This document shows, piece after piece, positions 1 to 8,868 of a DNA stretch of 27,781 nucleotides; within the stretch, counting starts at the first letter, position 1, and the number at the start of each line of letters is the position of its first letter. Both the position numbers and the translations under genes were made by a program. The DNA is from an uncultured Oscillospiraceae bacterium. GTDB taxonomy: Bacteria; Bacillota; Clostridia; Oscillospirales; Oscillospiraceae. The stretch covers positions 1 to 27,781 of the forward strand of contig CAJTVO010000033.1 in the NCBI GenBank assembly GCA_910579485.1, given 5' to 3'. The notes below the pieces were generated by a model, which worked only from the letters and a program-made list of their open reading frames with translations, searched no databases and was not told the origin of the DNA.

Positions 1-481
1 TGGGCGGCCGCCTCGGCGGGGGAGTAAAGGGCCATGCGGCGGGATTCTTGGTTAGGCGAAGCCTCCGAATTTCAAGTACTCCTTCTGCCGCCTTGGTACT
101 TGTAGAACTTCGGCTGCCGCCCTTTCAAAGGGGTACTGCCTACAAGGGGCACTTGTTCTAACGGAACATTTTTCTAATTCGCACCCTTACCGCCAGACCT
201 TCGTGCCGAGTGCCGCGAGGCAATCAGCACCTTCGATAGAATTGTGCGCAGAAGTAGGGACCGGCATCGGCCCAGAGCACGGACGATAGATTGGAAATCC
301 ATAGGTCGTAGCGTAACAAAACACCCCCGTAATGAAGGAAGATACTTAAGGAACGTAGTTCCTTAAGCGAGCTTTTGCTTCTTTTCCCTCGCGGGAAAAG
401 AAGGCCCGCCGCGGCAGCGGCAAAGGTAAGAAAAGAAAAATTAAATTGCCGCGCCTCTGGAGCGCGGGAAGGAGAAAAATT
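1..481. other. Non-coding region upstream of ygfK
   Basis: I see no convincing gene here; all frames are short and lack ribosome binding sites. There is an inverted repeat CAAGTAC/GTACTTG at 73-79 and 96-102, two strong hairpins at 345-403, and a 6-bp GC stem at 449-467 that ends right at the Shine-Dalgarno sequence of ygfK (about 467-474). I could not pick a clear promoter. The 3' part is probably the ygfK leader. The left part may be the degraded end of a neighbouring gene or an intergenic repeat. Confidence 0.5.
345..403. repeat. Two adjacent perfect hairpins in the ygfK leader
   Basis: The first hairpin has a 10-bp perfect stem (345-354 with 358-367) and a GTA loop. The second has an 11-bp perfect stem (378-388 with 393-403) and a TCGC loop. 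Neither is followed by a T-tract on either strand, so they are not obvious intrinsic terminators. They lie 80-140 bases before the ygfK start and could shape its mRNA leader, or be a mobile or extragenic palindromic repeat. Confidence 0.6.
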
Positions 482-3436
482 ATGTCTGAGTTAATGATCC
501 CTATTCCTTTTAAGGAACTGATGAACTGGCTCACCACCGAGTACGACCGGGAAGGTTCCGTCTTTGGCGTTCACCGCCCCTACGTGGCAGGGGAGAAGTC
601 CCTCCCCATCTTTGGCGGGGAGAAAATCGAGACCCCCTTCGGTCCCGCCGCAGGCCCCAACACCCAGCTGGCCCAGAACATTATCGCCGCCTACTTCACC
701 GGAGCCCGGTTCTTCGAACTGAAGACCGTCCAAAAGATGGACGGCGCGGAGCTGTCCGCCTGCGTCAACCGTCCTTGCATCCTGGCGGAGGACGAGTGCT
801 ACAACTGTGAGTGGTCCACTGAGCTCTATGTGCCCCAGGCCTATGAGGAGTACGTCAAGGCATGGTTCGCCTGCAAGATCCTGGCCAAGGTCTACGGTCT
901 GGGTGACCCTGACGGCTTCATCTTCAACATGTCCGTGGGCTACGACCTGGAGGGCATCAAGGGTCCCAAGATCGACAAGTACCTCAACGAGATGAAGGAC
1001 GCCTCCCAGACTCCCGTCTATCAGGAGTGCAAGCGCGTCCTCAAGGAGATGTTCCCCGCCGAGGCCGCGTTCATCGATGCCATCGGCCCCCGGATCTCCG
1101 ACAGCGTCACCGTCTCCACCCTCCACGGCTGTCCGCCGGATGAGATCGAGCGCATTGCCTCCTACCTCCTCACGGAGAAGCATCTGCACACCTTCGTCAA
1201 GTGCAACCCCACCATCCTGGGCTACCAGTCTGCCCGGTCTATCCTGGACGGCATGGGCTACGACTACATTGCCTTCGATGAGCACCACTTCAACGAGGAC
1301 CTGCAATACACCGATGCCATCCCCATGTTCCGCCGCCTGCTGGCCTTGGCAGGGGAGAACGGTCTGGAGTTCGGCCTGAAGCTCTCCAACACCTTCCCGG
1401 TGGACGTGAAGCAGAACGAGCTGCCCAGCGAGGAGATGTATATGGCGGGCAAGAGCCTGTTCCCCCTGACCATCGAGATGGCCCGGCGGGTCAGCAAGGA
1501 GTTCGATGGCCGCCTGCGCCTGAGCTACTCCGGCGGCGCGGACTTCTTCAACATCGACAAGCTCTTCCAGTGCGGCATCTGGCCCATCACCATGGCCACC
1601 ACCGAGCTGAAGCCCGGCGGCTACCAGCGCTTCAAGCAGATCGGCGAGAAGCTGGAGATATTGAAGTTTGAACCCTTTACAGCCGTTGATACCGAAAAGG
1701 TAGAGGCCCTGGCTCTGGCCATCCGCAGTGACAAATACCACGTCAAGGCCGTCAAGCCCCTGCCCCGGCGGAAGCTCTACGAGAAGGTGCCCCTGATCGA
1801 CTGCTTCACCGCCCCCTGCAAGGGTGGCTGCCCTATCGGCCAGGACATCCCTGAGTATATCGAGCTCTGCCGCCAGGGCAAGTACGCCCAGGCCCTGCAG
1901 GTCATTCTGGAGAAGAACCCCCTGCCTTTCATCACCGGCACCATCTGTGCCCACCATTGCATGGACAAGTGTACCCGGAACTTCTACGAGCGTTCCGTCC
2001 AGATCCGTGCCACCAAGCTGGTGGCGGCGGAGCGGGGCTATGACCAGGTCCTGCCTTTGCTCAAGCCCGCCGCGCCTGTCACCGATGGCAGGAAGGCAGC
2101 CATCGTAGGCGGCGGCCCCACCGGTATGGCGGCGGCTTACTTCTGCGCGCGGGCAGGCATCCCCACCACCATCTTTGAGAAGGAAGCCGCACTGGGCGGC
2201 GTGGTCCGCCACGTGATCCCCTCCTTCCGTATCTCCGATGAGGCCATTGAGAAGGACGCGGCCCTGGTGCGGAAGATGGGCGTGGAGGTCAGGCTGAACA
2301 CCCCCGCTCCCTCCGTGGAGGAGCTGAAGGCCCAGGGCTATACCCACATCTTCTTCGCCGTAGGCGCCTGGAAGGCCGGGAATCTCCGTATCTCCGGCAA
2401 CGTGAAGCCCGTCATCGCCTGGATGCAGGACGTGAAGGCCGGTAAGAAGGAGGCGCTGGGTCATGTGGCCGTCATTGGCGGCGGAAACACCGCCATGGAC
2501 GCCGCCCGTCTGGCCCTCCGCTCCGGAGCGGAGAGCAGCACCCTTGTTTACCGCCGCACCAGAAAGTATATGCCCGCCGATGCCGAGGAGCTGGAGCTGG
2601 CTATCGCTGACGGCGTGCAGTTCCTGGAGCTGGTGTCCCCGGTGGAGCAGAAGGACGGGAAGCTCGTGTGCATGAAGATGGTCCTGGGCGAGCCCGACGC
2701 CTCCGGCCGCCGCTCCCCGGTGGAGACGGACGAGGTAGTGGAGATCCCCTGCGACACAGTGATCTCCGCTGTAGGCGAGAAGGTGGACGCCGAGGCACTG
2801 GCTTCCTATGGCATCGAGACCGACAGCCGGGGCTGCCCCGACTTCAAGACCAACCTGGAGAACGTCTACACCGGCGGCGACGTGTTCCGTGGTCCCGCTA
2901 CGGTGGTGGAGGGCATCGCCGATGCTGCGGGCTTTGCCCAGGCGGTCATTGGCGCGAAGTATGAGCCCAGCATTCCCGCCGCCGCCCATGCCTCCAGGGA
3001 GGACGCCATTGCCAGAAAGGGCATCCTCTGCGAGTCCGCCAAGTGTGAGGGTGACCGCTGCCTGAGCTGCAACGTGGTCTGCCAGGCCTGTGCCGACGTG
3101 TGCCCCAACCGGGCCAACGTGGTGGTGAAGCTCCCCGACGGCAGGGCCCAGATCCTCCACGTGGACCGCATGTGCAACGAGTGCGGCAACTGCCTGGTCT
3201 TCTGCCCCTACGACAGCGCGCCCTACAAGGATAAGTTCACCCTGTTCCACGACCGCGCCGGGTTCGATGAGAGCGTGAACAACCAGGGCTTCCTGCCCCT
3301 GGGCGGAAGCAAGGTGCTGGTGCGCCTGAACGGAAAGGTTGAGGAGATCGATCTGGACGAGACCAACGACCTGCCCGCCGGTATCGAGATCCTGATCTAT
3401 ACCGTCCTGACCCGCTACAGCTATCTGGTCGGATAA
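482..3436 (+). CDS. ygfK: YgfK-type putative selenate reductase / urate-cluster oxidoreductase
   Basis: This 984-residue protein matches the YgfK family (E. coli YgfK is about 1,030 residues). The N-terminal ~430 residues form a dihydroorotate dehydrogenase-like domain (GPAAGPNTQLAQN, LKTVQ, LHGCPPDEIE). A GltD-like part follows, with a Cys-rich entry segment at about 440-495 (CTAPCKGGC, CAHHCMDKC), an FAD-binding GGGPTGMAAA near 543 and an NAD(P)-binding GGGNTAMD near 666. The C-terminus at about 850-915 carries ferredoxin Cys clusters (CLSCNVVCQAC, CNECGNCLVFC). In anaerobic gut bacteria ygfK belongs to the urate/purine degradation gene set, where it is thought to pass electrons to a reductive step; its exact reaction is not settled. 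I chose ATG 482 over an upstream in-frame ATG at 446 because GGAAGGAG lies just before it. No xdh, ssnA, hydA or yge genes are visible nearby, so here it stands alone or belongs to genes left of the window. Confidence 0.9.
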   Translation: MSELMIPIPFKELMNWLTTEYDREGSVFGVHRPYVAGEKSLPIFGGEKIETPFGPAAGPNTQLAQNIIAAYFTGARFFELKTVQKMDGAELSACVNRPCILAEDECYNCEWSTELYVPQAYEEYVKAWFACKILAKVYGLGDPDGFIFNMSVGYDLEGIKGPKIDKYLNEMKDASQTPVYQECKRVLKEMFPAEAAFIDAIGPRISDSVTVSTLHGCPPDEIERIASYLLTEKHLHTFVKCNPTILGYQSARSILDGMGYDYIAFDEHHFNEDLQYTDAIPMFRRLLALAGENGLEFGLKLSNTFPVDVKQNELPSEEMYMAGKSLFPLTIEMARRVSKEFDGRLRLSYSGGADFFNIDKLFQCGIWPITMATTELKPGGYQRFKQIGEKLEILKFEPFTAVDTEKVEALALAIRSDKYHVKAVKPLPRRKLYEKVPLIDCFTAPCKGGCPIGQDIPEYIELCRQGKYAQALQVILEKNPLPFITGTICAHHCMDKCTRNFYERSVQIRATKLVAAERGYDQVLPLLKPAAPVTDGRKAAIVGGGPTGMAAAYFCARAGIPTTIFEKEAALGGVVRHVIPSFRISDEAIEKDAALVRKMGVEVRLNTPAPSVEELKAQGYTHIFFAVGAWKAGNLRISGNVKPVIAWMQDVKAGKKEALGHVAVIGGGNTAMDAARLALRSGAESSTLVYRRTRKYMPADAEELELAIADGVQFLELVSPVEQKDGKLVCMKMVLGEPDASGRRSPVETDEVVEIPCDTVISAVGEKVDAEALASYGIETDSRGCPDFKTNLENVYTGGDVFRGPATVVEGIADAAGFAQAVIGAKYEPSIPAAAHASREDAIARKGILCESAKCEGDRCLSCNVVCQACADVCPNRANVVVKLPDGRAQILHVDRMCNECGNCLVFCPYDSAPYKDKFTLFHDRAGFDESVNNQGFLPLGGSKVLVRLNGKVEEIDLDETNDLPAGIEILIYTVLTRYSYLVG

Positions 3437-3455
3437 ACCGTCAAAAAAGATAAAT

Positions 3456-3497
3456 CGCTCCCCCTTGGCCGCAGCTGGCTCAGGGGGAGCGCTTTTT
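3456..3497. terminator. Intrinsic terminator after ygfK, probably bidirectional
   Basis: A 10-bp stem (3456-3465 with 3482-3491) is followed by TTTTT on the plus strand, 20 bases after the ygfK stop. On the minus strand the same stem is followed by an A/T-rich tract ending in TTTTTT (from 3443-3454), so it can also end trxB transcripts. Confidence 0.85.
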
Positions 3498-3505
3498 GTG
3501 TGATT

Positions 3506-4447
3506 TTAATCGAGTTCCATCAGGTACCGCTCCGCCTGCACGGCGGCGATAGCCCCGTCCGCTGCGGCGGTGACTACCTGCCGCAGGCTCTTGACCCGCA
3601 CGTCACCGGCGGCGAACACGCCGGGAAGGGCGGTGCGCATATCCGTGTCAGTGGAGACATAGCCGTTCTCCAAAGGCAGCTGGTCCGCGAACAGCCCTGT
3701 GTTGGGCAGATAGCCAACGAATCCGAAGAGGCCCAGCATCCCGTCCTCCGGGGCGGCCTTGATGACGGTCAGTCCGCCGGTCTTCACGTTCCTGACCGTC
3801 AGCGCGTCCAGCACGTCGGAGCCCTCCGCTTTCACTACGATGCTGTCCCAGAGGAAGCCGATCTTCGGATTTGCGAAGGCCTTTTCCTGGATGGATTTTG
3901 CCGCCCGCAGCTGGTCCCGGCGGTGGATGATGGTGACCTTCCGGGCGAACCGGGTGAGGAAGAGGGCTTCCTCCACGGCGCTGTCGCCGCCTCCGGCCAC
4001 GTAAACGTCCAGCCCCCGGAAAAACGCCCCGTCGCAGGTGGCGCAGTAGGAGACGCCCCGGCCGATGAAGTCCTTTTCATTCTCGCACCCAATGGGTCTC
4101 GGGGACGCGCCGGTGGCGAGGATCACCGTCCGGGCCTCGTAGGTCCCGCCGCTGCCAATGAGCCGCTTGACCTCGCCGGACAGCTCCGCCTTCTGGATAT
4201 CGTCCCGCTTCCGCTCCACGCCGAAGCGCTCGCACTGAGCCGCCATCCGGGCGGCCAGGCTGACGCCCGTCTCGCCCTCCAGCAGCTGGCCGGGGTAGTT
4301 TTCCACATCGGCGCTGAGGGCGATCTGTCCGCCGTCCTGATTTTTTTCGATGAGCAGGGTCTTCAGCCGGCTTCGTCCGGCGTACAGTCCGGCGGTGAGC
4401 CCCGCAGGGCCGCCGCCAAGGATGATAACGTCATATAATTCACTCAT
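3506..4447 (-). CDS. trxB: Thioredoxin reductase
   Basis: This 313-residue flavoenzyme is of normal family length. It transfers electrons from NADPH through FAD to thioredoxin in the cytoplasm. Visible motifs are the FAD-binding GGGPAGLTAG at 11-20, the redox-active CATC at about 134-137, the NADPH-binding GGGDSAVEEA near 150, and the second FAD motif GVFAAGDVR near 278. An upstream in-frame start exists at 4489, but GGGAGG sits seven bases before ATG 4447, which I take as the start. The gene diverges from the lipoprotein gene at 4585 and converges on ygfK across a shared terminator. No thioredoxin gene is adjacent. Confidence 0.95.
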   Translation of the reverse strand: MSELYDVIILGGGPAGLTAGLYAGRSRLKTLLIEKNQDGGQIALSADVENYPGQLLEGETGVSLAARMAAQCERFGVERKRDDIQKAELSGEVKRLIGSGGTYEARTVILATGASPRPIGCENEKDFIGRGVSYCATCDGAFFRGLDVYVAGGGDSAVEEALFLTRFARKVTIIHRRDQLRAAKSIQEKAFANPKIGFLWDSIVVKAEGSDVLDALTVRNVKTGGLTVIKAAPEDGMLGLFGFVGYLPNTGLFADQLPLENGYVSTDTDMRTALPGVFAAGDVRVKSLRQVVTAAADGAIAAVQAERYLMELD

Positions 4448-4584
4448 AGAGGTGCCTCCCAGGTAAGAATAGGATATGCGGATATCCAAAAAATTTGCAA
4501 AAACTCGCAGAAGTAAAAATCGATCCGGTGCAAATACTACCTCCAGCGCGACTTGCGCGATTTCAGGAAGGAGGAAGATATCAG

Positions 4585-5094
4585 ATGAAAAAAGCAGCGA
4601 TCCTTGCAGCCGCTTTGGCGATGGTCCTGACCTTTGCGGCCTGCGGCAACCGGGACAACAACGATCCCAACGACCGGCCCGACGATAATACCGTAACGGA
4701 CAACAACGGTGTCAACGGCTCCAATGACCGGAACGATCCTATCACCGGTAACGGCAGCACCAATGGAAACAGCAGTTCCACCGGCCGTGACCCCGTCACC
4801 GGCAGCAACGGCGGTTCCCTGAACGGTGACAACGGCATCATCGGCCAGGATGACCGGGACGACAGAGACGGCCTGGACAACGCAGGCGACAGTTCCATGA
4901 GCCGCAGCCGGGTAGGCAATGACCTGCGCCGCGCGGCGGACAGCGTAGGCAACGCCATGACCGGTCTGGCAGACGCGGGCCGCGACGCCATCACCGGAGG
5001 AACCAGCACCACCACTTTTCAGAGGATGCTGGACAACGCCCGGGTCCATGACCGGGACGGTGTACTGGCGGACGGCGAAAACGGCCGCTGGTAA
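4585..5094 (+). CDS. Asn/Asp/Gly-rich lipoprotein of unknown function
   Basis: The protein has 169 residues. It starts with a signal peptide and a lipobox (FAAC, Cys20), so it is probably anchored to the outer face of the membrane. Residues 21-115 are a low-complexity stretch dominated by N, D, G, S and T with no predicted fold. The last ~60 residues look structured (LRRAADSVGNAMTGLADAGRD, then TFQRMLDNARVHD) and may be the conserved part. GGAAGGAGG precedes ATG 4585; an in-frame ATG at 4495 has no comparable site. The gene is single, divergent from trxB and closed by its own terminator. I do not recognise the family. A sporulation-type lipoprotein is possible but not supported by any motif I can name. 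Confidence 0.8.
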   Translation: MKKAAILAAALAMVLTFAACGNRDNNDPNDRPDDNTVTDNNGVNGSNDRNDPITGNGSTNGNSSSTGRDPVTGSNGGSLNGDNGIIGQDDRDDRDGLDNAGDSSMSRSRVGNDLRRAADSVGNAMTGLADAGRDAITGGTSTTTFQRMLDNARVHDRDGVLADGENGRW

Positions 5095-5100
5095 CTGAAA

Positions 5101-5145
5101 GAACGCGGAGACCAGGGGAGAGGCCCCGGCCTCCGCGCTCTTTTT
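5101..5145 (+). terminator. Intrinsic terminator of the lipoprotein gene
   Basis: A 13-bp stem with two G-T type positions (5101-5113 with 5128-5140) is followed by TTTTT at 5141-5145. The T-tract overlaps the stop codon of the convergent acetyltransferase gene by two bases. Confidence 0.8.
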
Positions 5146-5749
5146 ACTCCGTCCAGTCAGTGATCTCCCTGCACGGTTCGCCGGGGTGGAGGGGGATCTG
5201 GATATACCGGTCATATTTTTCCTGCCCGAAGCGCTCCAGGTAGATTTCCTGATGTTTGCGCAGGACCTCCGCCTCCTCCGGCATAGGGTCCGCCCAGCAG
5301 ATGGTCTTGAAGTGGACCCCGAAGAGGGCGGTGTCGTAGTCCAGCGTCTTTGCGCCATTCCGGGCATAGAAGCCCAGACGGCGCAGGATCATCTCGTCCC
5401 GTTCCGGGTCCCCGGTGGGGGCCTCGGTCTCACCGATGAAGACGGTGCCTGCCGGATAGTAAGCGGCGGCGGCTTTCAGCAGCTGGCCGCCGGTGCCGCC
5501 GTTCCGCCGTCTGGCGGGGACGCAGAGGTAGTCTACCAGGATGAAGCGTCCGTCCGAGTGCTTCCACAGCAGGATGTATCCCGCCATTTCGCCCCCATCG
5601 CCGATCAGGACCAGCGGGTCGTAGATGCCGCTTTCCCGCATCCGCTCCATGGCCCACAGGGGTTTCAGCTCAGCAGGAGGGAAGGCCTCCGTCAGATCGG
5701 TCTCGTAGACCCGTTTTAATTCTTCCGGGGTCAGGGCTCTTAAATACAT
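5144..5749 (-). CDS. GNAT-family N-acetyltransferase
   Basis: This 201-residue protein has the GNAT acetyl-CoA-binding fold: central strands with GYILLWKHSDGRFILVDYL, followed by an RRRNGGTGGQLL segment that fits the pyrophosphate-binding loop (Q/RxxGxG/A). The substrate is unknown. The C-terminal ~60 residues (from about FKTICWADPMPEEAEVL) are an extension beyond a minimal GNAT domain. The start ATG 5749 lies inside the 3' end of rimI with a 10-base overlap, and GGAG is eight bases upstream, which points to translational coupling. It is the last gene of the polA-rimI operon. Confidence 0.85.
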   Translation of the reverse strand: MYLRALTPEELKRVYETDLTEAFPPAELKPLWAMERMRESGIYDPLVLIGDGGEMAGYILLWKHSDGRFILVDYLCVPARRRNGGTGGQLLKAAAAYYPAGTVFIGETEAPTGDPERDEMILRRLGFYARNGAKTLDYDTALFGVHFKTICWADPMPEEAEVLRKHQEIYLERFGQEKYDRYIQIPLHPGEPCREITDWTE

Positions 5750-6198
5750 GTCGAAAGCTCCAATTTCATAATGATAGCGTCCTCTTTGGGGGCCAGATAG
5801 TAGTTTTTCCTCCGGCCTGCCTCCCGGTAGCCCAGCTTCTCATAGAGAGCAAAGGCCTTTTGGTTGGAGGGCCGTACCTCCAGAAAGAGGTTGACCAGCC
5901 CGTGCTCCCGCCCATAGCGGTGGAAGGCACCCAGCAGGGCGGACGCGATGCCCTGCCGCCGGACCTCTGGATGGACGGCGATATTGTCCACGCCCCCCTC
6001 ATCCAGCACGGCGGTAAAGAAGAGGTAGCCCAGGACGCGCCCGTCCTCCGACAGCGCCAGCAGGGAAGTGGTGTTCTCGTTTTCCAACGCCTCCTGGAGC
6101 AGTTTCCGGGACCAGGGGTCTTCCGGAAAGCATATCTTTTCCAGCGCCTCCACCTGGTCCAGATGGGCGGAGGTCATGGGGGTGATCTGATAGTTCAT
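5740..6198 (-). CDS. rimI: Ribosomal protein S18 alanine N-acetyltransferase
   Basis: This 152-residue protein has the typical RimI size and layout. It shows an ICFPEDPWS segment near the N-terminus, the acetyl-CoA loop RRQGIASALL (near residue 85), and the RimI-typical LEVRPSNQKAFALYEKLGY. The known family role is acetylation of the N-terminal alanine of ribosomal protein S18. The ATG lies three bases after the polA stop, with TGGAGGC inside the end of polA. In many Bacillota rimI sits beside tsaB and tsaD; here it follows polA, which is unusual, so a relaxed or different target cannot be excluded. Confidence 0.88.
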   Translation of the reverse strand: MNYQITPMTSAHLDQVEALEKICFPEDPWSRKLLQEALENENTTSLLALSEDGRVLGYLFFTAVLDEGGVDNIAVHPEVRRQGIASALLGAFHRYGREHGLVNLFLEVRPSNQKAFALYEKLGYREAGRRKNYYLAPKEDAIIMKLELSTCI

Positions 6199-6201
6199 AC
6201 G

Positions 6202-8853
6202 CTATTTTGCCTCCAGCCAGTTTTTCCCGCTGTGGGCCTCCGCTGTCAGGGGGACCGCCAGGGCGTATACGCCCTCCATCTCCTCCGCGAGAAGGGCCTT
6301 CACCTGCTCCGCCTCATCCTCGGGACACTCTACGATCAGCTCGTCGTGGACCTGCATGATGAGCCTGGCTTGCAGGGCTTCCTTTTTCAGGCGGGTGAAG
6401 ACCTTCACCATAGCCAGCTTGATGATGTCCGCCGCCGCGCCCTGGATGGGCATGTTCAACGCCACACGCTCGCCGAAGGAGCGGGTATTGAAGTTGCTGG
6501 CCTTGATCTCCGGCAGGGCCCTGCGGCGGTGGAACATGGTCTCCACGTACCCGTCCTCCCGGGCCTTCTGTACCACGCCGTCCATATAGGCTTTCACGCC
6601 GGGGAACCGGGCGAAGTAGGCGTCCATGTATGCCTTGGCTTCCGCCACTGCGACCCCCAGATCCTGGGACAGGGAAAAGGCGGAGATGCCGTACACGATG
6701 CCGAAGTTCACCGCCTTGGCGGCCCGGCGCATGTTGGCCGTCACCTGCTCAATAGGCACCCCGAACACATGGGCGGCGGTGACGGTATGGAAATCCTCAC
6801 CGGAGAGGAACGCCTCCTGCATGGCCTGGTCCCCGGAGATATGGGCCAGCAGCCGCAGCTCGATCTGACTGTAGTCCGCGTCCACCAGCACCTTCCCGGG
6901 CTCCGCCGTGAACATGCGCCGCAGCTCGCTGCCCAGCTCCGTCCGGGTGGGGATATTTTGCAGATTGGGCTCCGTGGAGCTGAGCCGCCCGGTGGCGGTG
7001 ACGGTCATCTGGAAGCTGGTCCGCACCCGCCCGTCTGCGGGGATGACCTTCAAAAGGCCGTCCACATAGGTACTTTTCAGCTTGGCGTACTGCCGGTACT
7101 CCAGAACCTCGCCCACGATAGGGTGCTGGCCCCGAAGCTTGTCCAGCACCTCCGCGTTGGTGGAGTAGCCGGTCTTCGTCTTCTTGTAGGCGGGCATCCC
7201 CAATTTATCGAAGAGGATTTCCCCCAGCTGCTTGGGGGAGTTGATATTGAACTTCCCGGCGTAGGAATATATCTGCTCCTCCAGCGTCTCCAGCGCGGCG
7301 GAGAGCGTTTTGCCGAAGCTCTGGAGGGCTCTGGCGTCCACCCGGAAGCCCGCGTTCTCCATCTCCGCCAGCACCCAGCACAGGGGCAGCTCCACGTTGA
7401 AGTACAGCCAGTCCACGCCGGTCTCTTTCAGCTTTGGCAGCATCGCCTCGTGCAGCGCGGCCACGGCGGCGGTATAGCTCAAAAACGAGGCCTCCGCCTG
7501 GACTCTGTCCCCCAGCATGGAAAAGGCGTCGGGGTCCAGATACAGCGGCTTTTGCAGTTCTTCACGGAACCAGGAGGCGAACAGCCGCCCGATGTCGTAG
7601 TGTCCCGCCGTGGCGTCCAGCAGATAGCCCGCCAGGGCGGTGTCGAAGATAAAGCCCTCCGCCGGTAGGCCGCTCTCCAAAAGCGTCCGCATCAGGTCCT
7701 TTACATCATGGGAGACCTTCTTGATGTCCGCCGAGAACAGGGAGGACAGCAGCTTGTTCCAGTCCCCGCTGTACTGGTCGAAATAGAATTGACCCGCCAG
7801 AGCGGTGTCTTTCCCGGTGTTACAGTCCACCACGATGCCGGTGAGGTCCGGCAGGGCCAGCACGGTTACAAACTCCGCCTTTCGGAAGGTCTCCAGCAGC
7901 TTTTCCGCCTGGGCCTCGTCCGCTGCCGACTCGACATGGACGGTATAGTCCGTTTCCTCCGGCTTTTCCGCCTTGGGGTGCTCCGGGGCCGAGAGGCCCA
8001 TTTTTTCGATCAGCTTGTTGAACTCCAGGCGCATGAAGATATCGTACAGCTCCGGCTTCACCGGCCGCCGCAGGTTCTGGTCCGGCTGGAAGTCCAGGGG
8101 CGCGCCGGTGAGGATGGTCGCCAGATGATAGCTCATCCGCGCGCTCTCCTCGCCCTCGGCCAGTTTTTTGATGGCGGCGGGTTTGGCCTCCACATCCGGC
8201 ATGGCGGCGTACAGCGCGTCGATGGTCTCATAGCGCTGCACCAGCGCCATGGCGGTCTTTTCACCCACGCCCTTCACGCCGGGGATGTTGTCGGAGGCGT
8301 CCCCCATGAGGGCCTTCAGGTCGATGATGTGGATGGGGTCGAAGCCGTAGGCCTCCCGGAAGCTCTCCGGAGTCATGTCCTTGGTGGTGGTCTGGCCCAT
8401 GCGGGTAGAAACAAGCTTGACCTTGGTCTGATCTGTAATCAGCTGGAGGCTGTCCTTGTCGCCGGTGACGGCCACGCACTCCCAGCCTGCCGCTTCGCAT
8501 TTCCGGGAAATGGTGCCGATGAGGTCATCTGCCTCGTATCCCGCCAGCTCGTAGCGGGGGATGTCCATGGCGTCCAGCACCTCCTTGAGGACCGGCATCT
8601 GCTGGGCCAGCTCCTCGGGCATCCCTTTCCGCTGGGCCTTGTAGCCCTCGTATTCCAGATGCCGGAAGGTGGGCTCCCGCCGGTCGAAAGTGACGCACAG
8701 GGCCTCGGGCTTTTCCTCCTCCAGCAGTCGCTGAAGGGTGGTGACAAAGCCGTAGACTGCGTTGGTATACAGGCCGTCCCGGGTCGTCAGGGGCCGGACG
8801 CCGTAAAAGGAGCGGTTGACGATGCTGTTGCCGTCGATGACCATCAGTTTCAT
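6202..8853 (-). CDS. polA: DNA polymerase I
   Basis: This 883-residue enzyme fills gaps and removes RNA primers. The N-terminal 5'-3' exonuclease domain (about 1-290) shows MVIDGNSIVNRSFYG, AGYEADDLIGT, TGDKDSLQL and GDASDNIPGVKGVGEKTA. The C-terminal polymerase domain shows motif A DYSQIELRLLAHISGD, motif B RRAAKAVNFGIVYG and motif C QVHDELIVE. The middle 3'-5' exonuclease-like domain has lost its acidic residues: where DxE is expected it reads VTVLALPDLTG, and the third motif reads YTAAV without the Asp. Proofreading is therefore probably absent, as in Bacillus-type Pol I. GAGGAGGGA precedes the start. It is the first gene of the polA-rimI-GNAT operon. Confidence 0.97.
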   Translation of the reverse strand: MKLMVIDGNSIVNRSFYGVRPLTTRDGLYTNAVYGFVTTLQRLLEEEKPEALCVTFDRREPTFRHLEYEGYKAQRKGMPEELAQQMPVLKEVLDAMDIPRYELAGYEADDLIGTISRKCEAAGWECVAVTGDKDSLQLITDQTKVKLVSTRMGQTTTKDMTPESFREAYGFDPIHIIDLKALMGDASDNIPGVKGVGEKTAMALVQRYETIDALYAAMPDVEAKPAAIKKLAEGEESARMSYHLATILTGAPLDFQPDQNLRRPVKPELYDIFMRLEFNKLIEKMGLSAPEHPKAEKPEETDYTVHVESAADEAQAEKLLETFRKAEFVTVLALPDLTGIVVDCNTGKDTALAGQFYFDQYSGDWNKLLSSLFSADIKKVSHDVKDLMRTLLESGLPAEGFIFDTALAGYLLDATAGHYDIGRLFASWFREELQKPLYLDPDAFSMLGDRVQAEASFLSYTAAVAALHEAMLPKLKETGVDWLYFNVELPLCWVLAEMENAGFRVDARALQSFGKTLSAALETLEEQIYSYAGKFNINSPKQLGEILFDKLGMPAYKKTKTGYSTNAEVLDKLRGQHPIVGEVLEYRQYAKLKSTYVDGLLKVIPADGRVRTSFQMTVTATGRLSSTEPNLQNIPTRTELGSELRRMFTAEPGKVLVDADYSQIELRLLAHISGDQAMQEAFLSGEDFHTVTAAHVFGVPIEQVTANMRRAAKAVNFGIVYGISAFSLSQDLGVAVAEAKAYMDAYFARFPGVKAYMDGVVQKAREDGYVETMFHRRRALPEIKASNFNTRSFGERVALNMPIQGAAADIIKLAMVKVFTRLKKEALQARLIMQVHDELIVECPEDEAEQVKALLAEEMEGVYALAVPLTAEAHSGKNWLEAK

Positions 8854-8868
8854 AGGGGGTCCCTCCTC

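Noticed and set aside
1..300. Possible 3' end of a minus-strand gene or a tRNA
   Set aside because: Short frames end quickly, and no T-loop, anticodon stem or CCA-side pairing could be found.
491..3250. Long open frame of about 919 codons on the strand opposite ygfK
   Set aside because: It mirrors the GC-rich codon bias of ygfK, has no ribosome site and gives a low-complexity Gly/Val/Leu/His-rich product with no family features.
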